Shown here piece after piece: positions 11,800 to 21,899 of a DNA stretch of 64,000 nt. Positions within the stretch are counted from its first letter, which is position 1; each line of letters starts with the position of its first letter. Under the pieces are notes generated by a model. That model was given only the letters and a program-made list of their open reading frames with translations, was not told the origin of the DNA and searched no databases. The translations under genes and the position numbers were made by a program. Source of the DNA: Sisyra terminalis (Eukaryota; Arthropoda; Insecta; Neuroptera; Sisyridae); the NCBI GenBank assembly GCA_958496175.1, contig OY292278.1:36022001-36086000 (forward strand), in the 5' to 3' direction.

Positions 11800-12916
11800 G
11801 CAAAAGTATATCGTATTTAATATCACTTACTATTTGGGGATAGCGGATTCTACTTCCAAAAAGGTGAAGTTCTAACGGCACGTTCCTTTTGAACTCAAAT
11901 TTCACTCTAGAAACACAATAACATATTTAAAAATCATAAAATAAAATTTCTGTTCCTTATTTATCGAAAATTCATTTAAATGAATAATTTATCACGTCAT
12001 TAATTTTGAGGAGCTAAAAGGATATAAAAGGATTTATTTTGTCAAAGTTGAATAGCTCTTGAGATGATATCAAAAAATTAAATCGATGAATCTCGAAAAC
12101 TACTTTTGAAAAATGAGTATTTTTTTCTTTATATAAAGCCTCACTTAAGGATTTAATAATGTACAGCTTTTACCCCAAAAGGTATTGTTAATATTATCTT
12201 TACAATATTATTTTTATTAAAGACATCAATCATCATGAAATGGTATTTATATTTTATTTTTCTATGCCCTTAAACTATCGGCTTAACATCTCATATATAA
12301 ATTCTGTTATCAATTAATTATTCTTTTAATAACCAACTTTTTAGGATTGCTATTTTGTACATACTCCTTTGCTAATTTCGGCAAACGTATTTTCATTGGG
12401 AAAACATAATGTTATCAACCGTTATGTACTATTTTCTCCATTTGAACAAAATATTTTATCAAATTTTAATGAAAATTTTGCCAAACGCTTTATCTGCAGA
12501 CCAACATTGGTTTCTAATGAAAGCTCATGTCTCTTTTAGTACACTAACATCTGGAAACCCCTCAATTTTAAAACTTTCCCCAAAAAAATGAAAAATTCAA
12601 AAAAAGGTATGATTTTAGGCTTCCCGCATCATCCTTATGCCATACCCCAAATCCTATTTTAATAAAATCGAAAATTCAAGGTCCTCCCACCTCATTTTTC
12701 AAAAAAAAAAAAAAAATCGCGTGACGTCATAAAATAAATGAGCAAAAATCAAAATGAAAAATATAACTTATCGATCTATCGATCGATCAATTCCAACCCC
12801 GGAAGGCTAGAACTTCTCGATCGAATATTTCGTCCGTACAAATTCTGGAAATAAGGATTAATGTTATTACATGATATGCTGTAAGGAATAATTATTAATT
12901 ACAATTTTTAAAAAAA
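11800..12916. other. intergenic, no gene recognised
   Basis: AT-rich sequence. The open frame at 12409-12591 has no family features. A TCGATC-rich palindromic run lies at about 12770-12788. Confidence 0.5.
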
Positions 12917-12990
12917 ATCCTGGGTCCATCCGGAAATCGAACTTGTGATCTTCCGCTCGAGAGATGCCGCTCATATCCACTTGGCTACGT
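12917..12990 (-). repeat. tRNA-derived SINE head or tRNA pseudogene
   Basis: On the minus strand GTAGCCAAGTGGATATGAGC matches a Pol III A box (TRGC--ARTGG), and GTTCGATTTCC lies at the expected B-box distance. A T-run follows and could end Pol III transcription. The ends do not pair as an acceptor stem, so this is not a working tRNA gene. Its A box is like that of the SINE family at 32090, but the body downstream differs. Confidence 0.55.
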
Positions 12991-14252
12991 GAGTTATATG
13001 TATTGTTCGTTAAAACTCATATGTAAACAATTTTTATGAGATTTGTAGAAAATTAAAATATTTTTTTGATCGAAATAATTAGAATTTCCCAACCATATTC
13101 AAACAATAGCAGCTCCATGTTAAAGTTGGAGAAGTTGTCGAAAAACATTGCGACATTTTAAGGCTCTTCATCCTTTTTTTCGTAAAAACAAATATGAATT
13201 TCAATAAATTTTGCATATGAAATAAAAATTTTAATATTAAAAAAAAGAAAAACGATTAAGGACTTCGAAAAGTTAAAATATTTTTCGACATTGGCTTTCA
13301 CCGTCTTATTCTATAACTAATCTATCGAAAAACGTTTTACCTACCTTAACGTTGTACTAACTTAACTCTTCTATATATTCCAACTGTTAAAAAATGCTCT
13401 GAAATATAAAATTCAAAAGGATGTGTGCGGAAAATCGAATTGAAACAATGTATTCTATCAAAGTAAATTTATTAATGTTAAATATCAATTAAATATATAT
13501 ACAATAAAACAAAAACAGTTTTTTCATATCTACTATTGTTTATATAAATTGAGTAAAGAAGTTTTAAGAAGCGTTAAGTAAATAAGACACTTTTTATTTT
13601 CTGATATTTTAAATATTTATCACTTGAATCACTTTATCACTTCAAATTCACTGATTTATTGAAATACAATTTACACCACTAAGTGCTATAGTAAATCCAT
13701 TCATGTTATTCTCGGTAGATACCAGATGAAGAAATTATATCCTTGAGGAATTTGATTGATGATCCTCGAAGAATTCGCAACCATTCTTCAAACGTCCACA
13801 TGGAAATAATGAAAAGTTCAAATTGATTTAAAAATTTTAGATGGTCCGTCTTCGTACAGCTTCGTCTGTAGTGAAAAATTCAATAAGAATAATATTCACA
13901 AGTTTCAATTACACTAACACTTACTAAATATTTGTCTCTCAACAGGATGGCACTCCCTTCAAGCCCAATAAAACTGCCCTAATTCTAAATTTTCAGTGTA
14001 GTTGAATCTGTAAAAAAACATTGATTAAAATTAGTAAAGCAATTCATAAGTCAAATTTATATAGAGTAGTAAACTTGGGAACTTAAACCGCAACCCAATT
14101 TCATAGGTTTAAAAAGGATTGCCTAACATCAACATTTTGTAAAAAAAAAACGAATAATTGCAGATAGCATTAACTGGTAAAATTAATTTTTATCGACGAT
14201 TTGATAAATAAAAACTTTACGTGGGTTGTCAAATAAAAAAATTAAAATTTCA
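12991..14252. other. intergenic, no gene recognised
   Basis: AT-rich sequence without exon-like content or a clear repeat structure. Confidence 0.5.
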
Positions 14253-14925
14253 GTCCTGTGAGCAAAAGGATACCCGCAATATCGATTCAAAGTTTCAAGA
14301 GGACAATGTTCATGTACATTAAAAGGATATAAGGGATGCTTTTTTAGGCTGAAATTGAAATGAATATTATAGACTGAATCATCCTTAACCGTACTGCATC
14401 AAAACCATTAGCAATTATAGGCTAGATCGTTGGAAAATTAAAACAGGAAGTTAAGGAGGTAAAAACACATGCAACAAATAAGCCGAAAAATTCGTCAATT
14501 TTGGGGGGAGACTATTCCTTATAACAAGTAATTTTCTCAACATATTATAAAATAACGTCCTAATAAGAGATGGTAAGTGAAAAATGTTTATTCCTGTGTG
14601 CAAAAGGACATCCGCAATATCGTTTCAAAGTTTCAAAAAGGACAATGTTCATCTATATAAAAAGGATATAAGGGATGCTTTTTTACGCTGAAATTGAGAT
14701 AAATATTATAGACTAAATCATCCTTAATCGTTTTGCATAAAAACAATTAGCAATTAATGGCAAGATTCTTGGAAAATTAAAACAGAAAGTTAAGGAAATG
14801 GAGGGATGACTTATTCTTATAACAATTATTTTTTCATCCACAGATAATTAAACATTGTCCTAACGTTAGATTGTATGTGAAACAATTGTTGTCCTGTGTG
14901 CAAAAGGACACCCGCAATATCCGCA
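14253..14925 (+). repeat. tandem repeat, two and a fraction units of ~300-340 bp
   Basis: Units start at about 14253, 14591 and 14891 with TCCTGTGTGCAAAAGGACA or close variants, followed by CCGCAATATC. Each full unit also holds AAAAGGATATAAGGGATGCT and a shared TTGGAAAATTAAAACAG stretch. Unit 1 carries ~40 extra bases. The third unit stops after ~35 bases, shortly before the hAT-type element at 14975. A diverged relative lies at 16411-16640. No coding frame is shared by the units. Confidence 0.8.
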
Positions 14926-14974
14926 ATAACTGCATAAAACTTATTAAATATACAACTTTCAGATTCTTTTAAAT

Positions 14975-15246
14975 CAAGGGCGATTTTAAGGGGGGCGCGG
15001 GGGCACGTCCCTCGCCGACGGTATTTTTGTGTACTGCGGAGATGCCATCACAATACATACTTAGAAAGAAATAAAATTATTAGAGTTTTTAAAATATATG
15101 AATGAAATAACATAAAGAACATTAATGAAACTCTTGTCTTTTTCTGGCTGAAATTGCGAATTTTGTTCGTTGCATCCCTTTCACGCACTTGCAAATGAAA
15201 GATGTTATTGTACACCCTCCAGAAAAAAATCCTGAATTCGCCCTTG
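14975..15246. mobile_element. non-autonomous hAT-type element (272 bp) with 8-bp target duplication
   Basis: The element begins CAAGGGCGATTTTAAGG and ends TCCTGAATTCGCCCTTG, giving inverted termini CAAGGGCGA. It is flanked on both sides by TTTTAAAT (14967-14974 and 15247-15254), an 8-bp duplication typical of hAT transposition. It is clearly more GC-rich than its flanks and has no transposase. Confidence 0.85.
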
Positions 15247-15255
15247 TTTTAAATC

Positions 15256-15535
15256 ATACATATAATTCAATTTAAACAAATTCCTAAGACTGGTAGGAAA
15301 TTATCCAAGAAATACATACATTAAAAAAATGCACGAAGATCTAGAAATAGACTTTATAAAAACGCACATTAAAAAATATGCCAAAAATTTTATGAGCGGG
15401 GAAATATAGCTGATAAGGACATACTAAAAGACCTACACTACGATCAAGGTGGTAGCTACAAACACAAAAGAATAAAATACGGGCTACTATAATAAAAGAA
15501 AAAAAAATAAAGAAAAAGGAAAAAAAAATCTTTAT
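15256..15535 (+). mobile_element. 3' end of a jockey-type LINE, 5'-truncated
   Basis: Directly after the hAT target duplication one frame reads NKFLRLVGNYPRNTYIKKMH, then EDLEIDFIKTHIKKYAKNF. This matches the C-terminal end of jockey-clade ORF2 proteins, where 'QNKxLRxxxxxPRYTxxxxLHEDLxI' is common. The frame stops at TAG near 15410. A short 3' UTR and an A-rich tail (about 15490-15530) follow. The related LINE at 40200-42160 has QNKFLR and LHEDG in the corresponding place. The element was copied in as a heavily 5'-truncated fragment. Confidence 0.7.
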
Positions 15536-16410
15536 TACTTAATTGAGATTAACCTATTAATTGTTAATACCTAACAAATTATATTTTATTTTACTTACTT
15601 TTAGAACATATGTTTTTTTTTCTATTTAAAAAGTTTTTTATTTTGTTTTTTTTTTAACAATAACAGAGGGAGTTTTTGAATTTCTCCCCCTTAAAAGGGC
15701 ACCCCTATAATGAAATCAAAAAAAATAAATAAAAGGGAAATGAGCAGCAAAAGTTAAAAGGTAAAATATTGTGGTAAACACAAGAAAGAACTTTTAAGTC
15801 AAATTTTATGTTAAGATAAGTGAACAAAATTTTAAATTTGTAAACTTACACGTGTAAATTAATTGTAGGAAATAAAGTTTTATTATTATTATAATAATTC
15901 AACTGAAAAGTTTGCATAATTTGGACTTGAGCCCAATGTTTATTAATTAGATTTTTTGTCGTTATCGTTAGTGGTAAAGAGATTAAAATTATCTAAGCCA
16001 CAATTCTCAACACTTATTTCTATTCGAACCTACTTAAATTTACAGCGCCACCTCTGAAATAAAAATATGAGCTCAAAGCTTTCAAAGAAAAATTCAAAAT
16101 TAAAGCTCACAAAATTGTTAATAGATTAGAGCTGTTTGAAAATAACTATGCCTTGAAAATTGAGTTTAAAACTTACTATTTTTGTATCAAATATATGATT
16201 TGACTCTTAAAATCGTTTATCAAATCATCATGAGGTAATAAAACGGAAATCAATTTGAAAACAACGATAATTTTCTGAAAAACCGAGATCAAATATGCGT
16301 TAATTTTAATCGAGAAAGGGATGTTTTAGAGGTTTGGGTTTTCTAAAGAGATTAAATATTCTTGACAATTTCTCAAAGAGGCCTGTTTACTTAGATGTAC
16401 AGTGAAAAAA
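15536..16410. other. intergenic, no gene recognised
   Basis: AT-rich low-complexity sequence with T-runs at about 15610-15655. Nothing else was recognised. Confidence 0.5.
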
Positions 16411-16640
16411 TGTTATTTCTGTATTCAAAGGATCAACTTCAATTTATGTCCAAACTTACAAAAAGGACAGTTTTCAAATGCAAAAAATGATAACAAGGAA
16501 TTGTTTCGTACGGTTAAACTTAAAATTATCCTTTTATAAATCTTCCTTAAGCGAACCACATATAAAAATATGCGAGTTTTTTTGTGATTTTTTTTTTTGT
16601 CCTATGAGTTAAAGGACAGCCTTAATATTATTTTGAAATT
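16411..16640 (+). repeat. diverged relative of the 14253-14925 tandem unit
   Basis: The segment starts TTTCTGTATTCAAAGGATCA and continues with TTACAAAAAGGACAGTTTTC, parallel to the unit's TTTCAAAAAGGACAATGTTC. A second GTCCTATGAGTTAAAGGACA occurs at about 16600. Similarity is patchy, so this is an old copy. Confidence 0.45.
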
Positions 16641-17560
16641 ATTTTTAAAGTATTTCATATGCAAGTATTCATCAAAATCTTCAATAGTTTCCCAGTCTTC
16701 AATAATGTATTTGGTTATCAATTCTGAAGTTATATTTTTATAACTCGAATTTAAAGTGCATACATAGTATGTAGTAGGATGGGTCAAAAAAATCGATTAT
16801 TTTTTTTTATAAGTGACGCGGAAAAATGGGTTGCTGGACACCTTAAAAAAATTCTCACCAAGTATGAGCTCTTAATTTTAATAGGAAGATCCTCCGCATC
16901 GCGGTTTTGTATTTTTTTCTCAGTCCAATAGAAAAAAATTCATACCTCATCATTTATCGATTGTACAGAAAAATGTTATGAAAGAATTTTTTAGGAAATT
17001 TAATGCTCTACAAAAAAGGTATTCTATATTTTTTCCGTAAGCCTCCCCACTTGAATTATATTAAGGATTTAATTTTGATTATTTTAAGACAAATTTCATT
17101 TTTGTTTATGAATTTTATAACTCGACAATAAATGACTCTTATACAATGCGCAATACAAATTTTTGTTGGAAATTAACTGCTCTATAAAAATGATTTCTTA
17201 TGTTTTGGCGATTAAATTAACCCTTCAAAAGATATTCAGCACCATCGAACCAATTTTGATATGATTTAAGCAACTTAGTGTATTGAAATAATTAATAAAT
17301 TCCGGAACTGTTTCTTTCCACTTTTCTACGAAAAGTACTGTTGCCTTTACAAAAGTTCGAGTATTATTTACAAAATCAATTTGTTACTTATAAATTAATA
17401 AATTTGCTAAGTATATTAATAATATTATCAATTTATTTTTTTTTTATTTAAAATCAAAAAATCTTAATAATTTGACTGTAAATTGGCGAGTAAATTCCAA
17501 ATCTAAACTCTTTTACCTACTTATTGTAATATTTAGATGTTTTTTATATTTAAAATAATT
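16602..17560 (-). pseudogene. Mutator-like (MULE) transposase fragment, interrupted
   Basis: On the minus strand, 17560-17240 is homologous to the plus-strand segment at about 27420-27740 and carries the piece translating as VEKWKETVPEFINYFNTLS. At 16787-16602 an open frame reads TYYVCTLNSSYKNITSELIT, then KYIIEDWETIEDFDEYL, matching the peptide at 27990-28100. Between them (about 16790-17235) lies unrelated sequence with a patch like the 1661-2928 inverted repeat, so another element seems to have landed in the transposase. From memory the protein resembles arthropod MULE transposases with a 'WFDG...STNN-IES-N' core and a C-terminal SWIM region. The fragment is dead. Confidence 0.6.
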
Positions 17561-18277
17561 TTACATTTTATAGCTGTAAATTAAATTTTATTGCTGTTAA
17601 ATAACCATGGTTGCAGCTTTTTTATACATCTAGATATCTAGATGTCCAATATAATATTTTTCTGCACTTATTAAAAAAGTACTGTTTTCTCTCATCATCT
17701 GACGTTAAAATACACTTTTATGACGTGATTTTCACCTTTTGAAATTAGCCGGAAAGAGCTTTTAAGCTCCTCCTGGTCGTGACGTCAGACGAGAGAATAG
17801 TGAAGTACATACTTAAAAGTTTCGCGGTTATGCATTTTGGTGAACATAAAAAGCAAAATTCGTGGGAATAAGAATTTGAGCAGCTTAGTGAAAATCGTAT
17901 TAATTTTTGCTATTGTCAAAAATTGATCAATTAGGAAAACTTACAAATTTTAATAACACTTGTACAACTTTTACTAACAATAAGTTTTTGTAATTTTAAG
18001 AGCAATAATGTGCCGCCATCTCTTAAGCAGTAGATTATCCACAGAAATGCCGCTTCTTTTGAATTGATTTGAATGAATTACGATAACCTTACTTTTTTGA
18101 TAAAACAATAAATCTGACATTCCCTCTATACTGCTTTACTTAATACATATATATTTTTACATAAAATTAATGCAATCAAAACTAGTTCAGATAATGCGGA
18201 TATCATCGAACTAAGTACGAGTCAATCGAATCGATCATTCATTTTCGAGTCATTGTCCAGTCTTCATTTTTAAAAAA
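17561..18277 (+). other. upstream region of the aminopeptidase gene
   Basis: Non-coding. No TATA box stands out at the expected distance from 18278. Two TGACGT(C/G)-type sites near 17710-17790 flank an arm that looks weakly inverted. Nothing here can be called a promoter with confidence. Confidence 0.35.
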
Positions 18278-20866
18278 ATGATTGAGTAAGTTTAATTTAT
18301 TGAAAATTATGTCTTTTTACTAACGATTTATATTATTTTTAAGCTTTCCTTTTTCTATTAATGCCGTAACAGACGTAAGCGATGAGAATTACGACGGAAT
18401 TATTTTACTTTGGTGGCCCGATGGGAAGTTCCACCCAAAGTTACAATCCGTTTTGAACGATGCACTTGCCATGGATAGGGAGTTGGTGAATCAAGTCGGA
18501 GTATTCAGATCAAATTTACCTGCAGGACGAATAATTTTAGCTCCCACAGGAAAAATTGATTGCGACTATGACGATGTTCGCCTATTTCAGGTTGCAATTA
18601 GAAAGGCAATGGCTCGATCCCGAAAAGCTGGCGTGCGAAAGCCGTTGCTTGTTTTGCAAAAGCACGATCAAATTGCCAATGTGGAATTGATGGCTCTTCT
18701 GGGTGCTCTGGAAAATCTTTATGTGGTATTTTATCATTTTTTTTGCTATTAAATTGGAATTTATGGTTTCTTTTTTGAAGCCTATTCAACTTCGTGAAGC
18801 GATTCCAAAGAGAAAACCCCCGATCGATCATTTAGGGGTTTATGCATGTGATGGAGATAAGTCAAAAATTGAAAATTTGATCAAAATTGCTTCAAATTTG
18901 GAAAGAGGTCGAATTGTGACCCGTGATATTGGCGGAGGGGATCCGGAGAGGATGGCTGCTCCACGTGTACAAGAATACGTCGAAGAGCTATTTTTAAATA
19001 CTTGTATCAAAGTGACGGTCATCGACAATATAGACGTAAGACCAAACATTGAAACCTTATCACTTATGAAAAAAATGACCTTTCTTCTTATCGGAATGAT
19101 AATGAATATTTTTAGAGAATTCAAAAAGACTATCCATTGTTTCATGCCGTTAACCGTTGTGCGAATCATGTAGACCGTCATCGTGGGCGCATCATTTTCC
19201 TGGAGTATACTCCCTCGGGAGGAAAAGTTGAGAAGACTTTAATGCTGGTAGGTAAAGGAGTAACTTATGATACAGGCGGTGCCGATATTAAAGCCGGGGG
19301 CGTCATGGCTGGAATGTCTCGGGATAAGTGCGGATCGGCAGCTGTCGCTGGTTTTATGCAAATCGTGCAACTTTGTCAACCAAAACATTTGAAAGTTATT
19401 GGGGCAATGTGTATGGTACGAAATAGTGTCGGTTCCGATTGCTATGTCGCCGATGAGGTCATCACCGCGAGATCTGGAGCCCGTGTTCGTGTCGGTAACA
19501 CCGATGCAGAAGGACGCATGTGCATGGCCGATGTACTTTGCCAAGTAAATATTCAAAAAGAAATTCATTTTTCAACGGATTAGTATAGTATTTAAGAAAT
19601 ACCAAGTATCAACATTTCAGTTATCTATCAATTCAAATTTTAATTTGTTAACGTTTTGCAAAGTTATTCAAAGTATTACTTCACGGATCAAAAATCCTTA
19701 TCTTTTACGATTTTTATGACCTATAATTCCACTACCACCTGTTTATCGGTTTCTCACCACTTCCCTTATGGTACTTAAGCATTTGATAATATTGCAGCTG
19801 AAAAATAGACTTAAAAATGTGGCAGCCAATATTTGACTATTTCAACCCATTGTATTATTTGGATACTTCAATGTATAACATTAATTGGAAATTGATGCAC
19901 TTTGACCTTTCTTCAACGATATATTCATTTTGACCAAATAACTTTCGTTGCTCAACGTCCAACCCGATTGTTCTATGGAAGTCAAAGCTACACTTTGAAG
20001 TATAGTGGATATAGCGAGGGCAAAACAGAACATGTTACGTTTACTCATTTTAAGTTTAATCTCAGCTGTATTTTTGCTGGAATACGTATTTCTTAAGTAT
20101 TTGTTTTAAATCCAGGATTTTAAAACAAGAAGCAGGCTTCGATATTTTTTTCCTGGAATTATTTCTATTTATTCCATTCTTCTCACATTATATGAATTCA
20201 CATTATTCACAAAATTCACATTATATGAATTATATGAATTCAACAAATCACTCTCCATTATATGAATTCAGAACTATTGTCTTTATTTTTCGTGGCACTA
20301 ATTTAGCAAATTTTTCCATTATTTTTAGATGCGAGAAACGGCAGGAACTGAAGTGAATCCACATTTATACACCATTGCAACTTTAACGGGTCATGCTTGT
20401 ATTGCTGTTGGAGACGGTTATTCAATTGGTTCGAATTTTTTGTTTTTAGTTGAAAAAATTTTATACTATTTCTTTTATTTTCTTTTTAGTTATGGATAAT
20501 GGTCCTGCCCGTAAGCAAAAACATGGATTAGATTTGTTCCATTCCAGTCTTGAGGTAGGAGATCCATTTGAACATTCAACTATTCGTCGCGAAGATATCG
20601 AGTTCCATCGTGGAAAATCACTCGGAGATGATGTGTTCCAGTCGAACAATTTGCCATCGTCCCGAACTCCACGTGGACATCAATCACCGGCTGGATTTTT
20701 ACTTTTGGCGTCTGGACTGATCCACCATGGATCCGACTCGCCGTTACCTTTACCATATAGCCACTTGGATATTGCTGCCTCGTGCGGAGATTTACCTGAA
20801 GAACCTACGGGAGCTCCAATTCTTGCGTTGGCCAACGAATTTATCTTCAAGCGGGATATTTATTAA
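18278..20866 (+). CDS. cytosolic M17 leucyl aminopeptidase-like protein (W07G4.4 type), six exons
   Basis: Zinc-dependent M17 aminopeptidases remove N-terminal residues from peptides in the cytosol. Exons are 18278-18285, 18344-18725, 18781-19035, 19116-19544, 20329-20428 and 20490-20866. All junctions are GT-AG and frames join to 516 residues, the usual family size. The first exon holds only ATG ATT GA; its intron has a perfect TACTAAC branch site. The start has A at -3. The N-terminal domain covers ~1-190 and the catalytic domain ~200-516. Metal and catalytic residues are present: K262 and D267 in VGKGVTYDTGG, D285 in SRDKCG, D345, E347 and R349 in the NTDAEGR signature. The sequence matches, from memory, the 'putative aminopeptidase W07G4.4' group (fly Dip-B or granny-smith relatives; NPEPL1 in mammals). 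It appears intact and functional. Antisense open frames within it are shadows. Confidence 0.93.
20184..20272. repeat. short tandem repeat (ATTATATGAATTC type) in aminopeptidase intron 4
   Basis: Several imperfect copies of CACATTATATGAATTC occur within the 784-bp fourth intron, by far the longest of the gene. Confidence 0.75.
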
Positions 20867-20965
20867 GTTTTTTCTTTGGGATATTTTTATATTAAGACTG
20901 AAATTGTACTTAATATACTGTGATTATTAAAATGGATGATGGCATTATTATATATTATTATGAGT

Positions 20966-20971
20966 AATAAA
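20966..20971 (+). terminator. poly(A) signal of the aminopeptidase gene
   Basis: AATAAA 100 bases after the stop codon. Confidence 0.55.
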
Positions 20972-21120
20972 TAATTTTCATCGATACGATTATTATTCTT
21001 AACATAAATCGAAAGATTGACAGCCGTTGCAAATTAAAAATTAAAATAAAAAAACCAAGACTTTTTTTTCCAATTCCTTTTATGTTGTGATTTTTTTGGA
21101 GACAAGTGTATTGTTTTTAG

Positions 21121-21557
21121 ATTGTCTCAGAGAGGCTTATGCATTTAAATTGGATGCGGCCGAGCTATGCAAACTGCATATACGCCGAAGGGTCTTTGGT
21201 TTGTTTAATGACCATTTGGCCATAATAAAAAAGAGTACAAAACGGACATGAGTTCAGTCGCGTGCTAGAGCGTTGCATTAAACGCATTTCATCCCGATAT
21301 AGTAAGGACAAGTTTGTTGGAGAGACTTCGCGTCAAATGCGAGTTTCTTGGGGCGCACGTTCGATCCGTTTGGGACTCCCTCATTTCACAACACAAACGA
21401 GTAAATTGAATCGACATCCATTATCGGATATATATCTTTGTCTTTTGCATCGTTTGGAACAATCCGAACGACCACCAGTACCGAGGGAAACACGCACTCG
21501 CGAATCTGTTCGAGCCTTTTTCAGAATTGAACATCGCATGAAGAAATTGATCATTGG
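21121..21557 (+). pseudogene. unrecognised coding-like segment with one frame break
   Basis: Two adjoining stretches read as well-balanced protein but lie in different frames. The first, after a TTGTTTTTAG acceptor-like site at 21120, reads CLREAYAFKLDAAELCKLHI, then RRRVFGLFNDHLAIIKKST up to ~21240. The second, open from 21229, reads FSRVLERCIKRISSRYSKDK and continues through RPPVPRETRTRESVRAFFRI to about 21557, where GGTGATT could be a donor. I found no intron that joins them in phase. A one-base frameshift near 21240, in the sample or in the read, is the simplest account. Codon use is richer in G and C than nearby DNA. It starts only ~250 bases after the aminopeptidase stop. I do not recognise the family. 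A pseudogene, a retained exon of another gene, or a sequencing indel are all possible. Confidence 0.45.
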
Positions 21558-21899
21558 TGATTATTATTTTTTTGAGAGATATACAATTTATTTGCATTTC
21601 CATATTGAGAAATGTCGGGATTCAGGGAGATCAGCGCATAGTACGGGTTTTGTAGTTGGGATAGGTTCGAAATGGAAGAGAAACCTTGAAGCAAAATGAT
21701 TTCTGTCGAGACAAGGTATGATCTAGGGCAAGTGAAATTGTGTGGATATCTTCGAAATGCGTGGATATAGAAAATGAACGTAGACACGCGTGCCGCTTTT
21801 TCGATAGATGAATGAAATGCCGCATCCGAAGAACGAAGAAAGGCCTTTCACCATGGACGCTCAATGAATGGGCGTCCCAAAGAAAGTCAATATTGTCAC

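Noticed and set aside
14253..14925. CRISPR-like or satellite array
   Set aside because: Units are ~300 bp with no short repeat-spacer structure, only two and a fraction copies are present, and the genome is eukaryotic.
18598..19568. Antisense open frames of 77-113 codons inside the aminopeptidase gene
   Set aside because: They are shadows of well-supported exons with full splice and motif evidence on the other strand.
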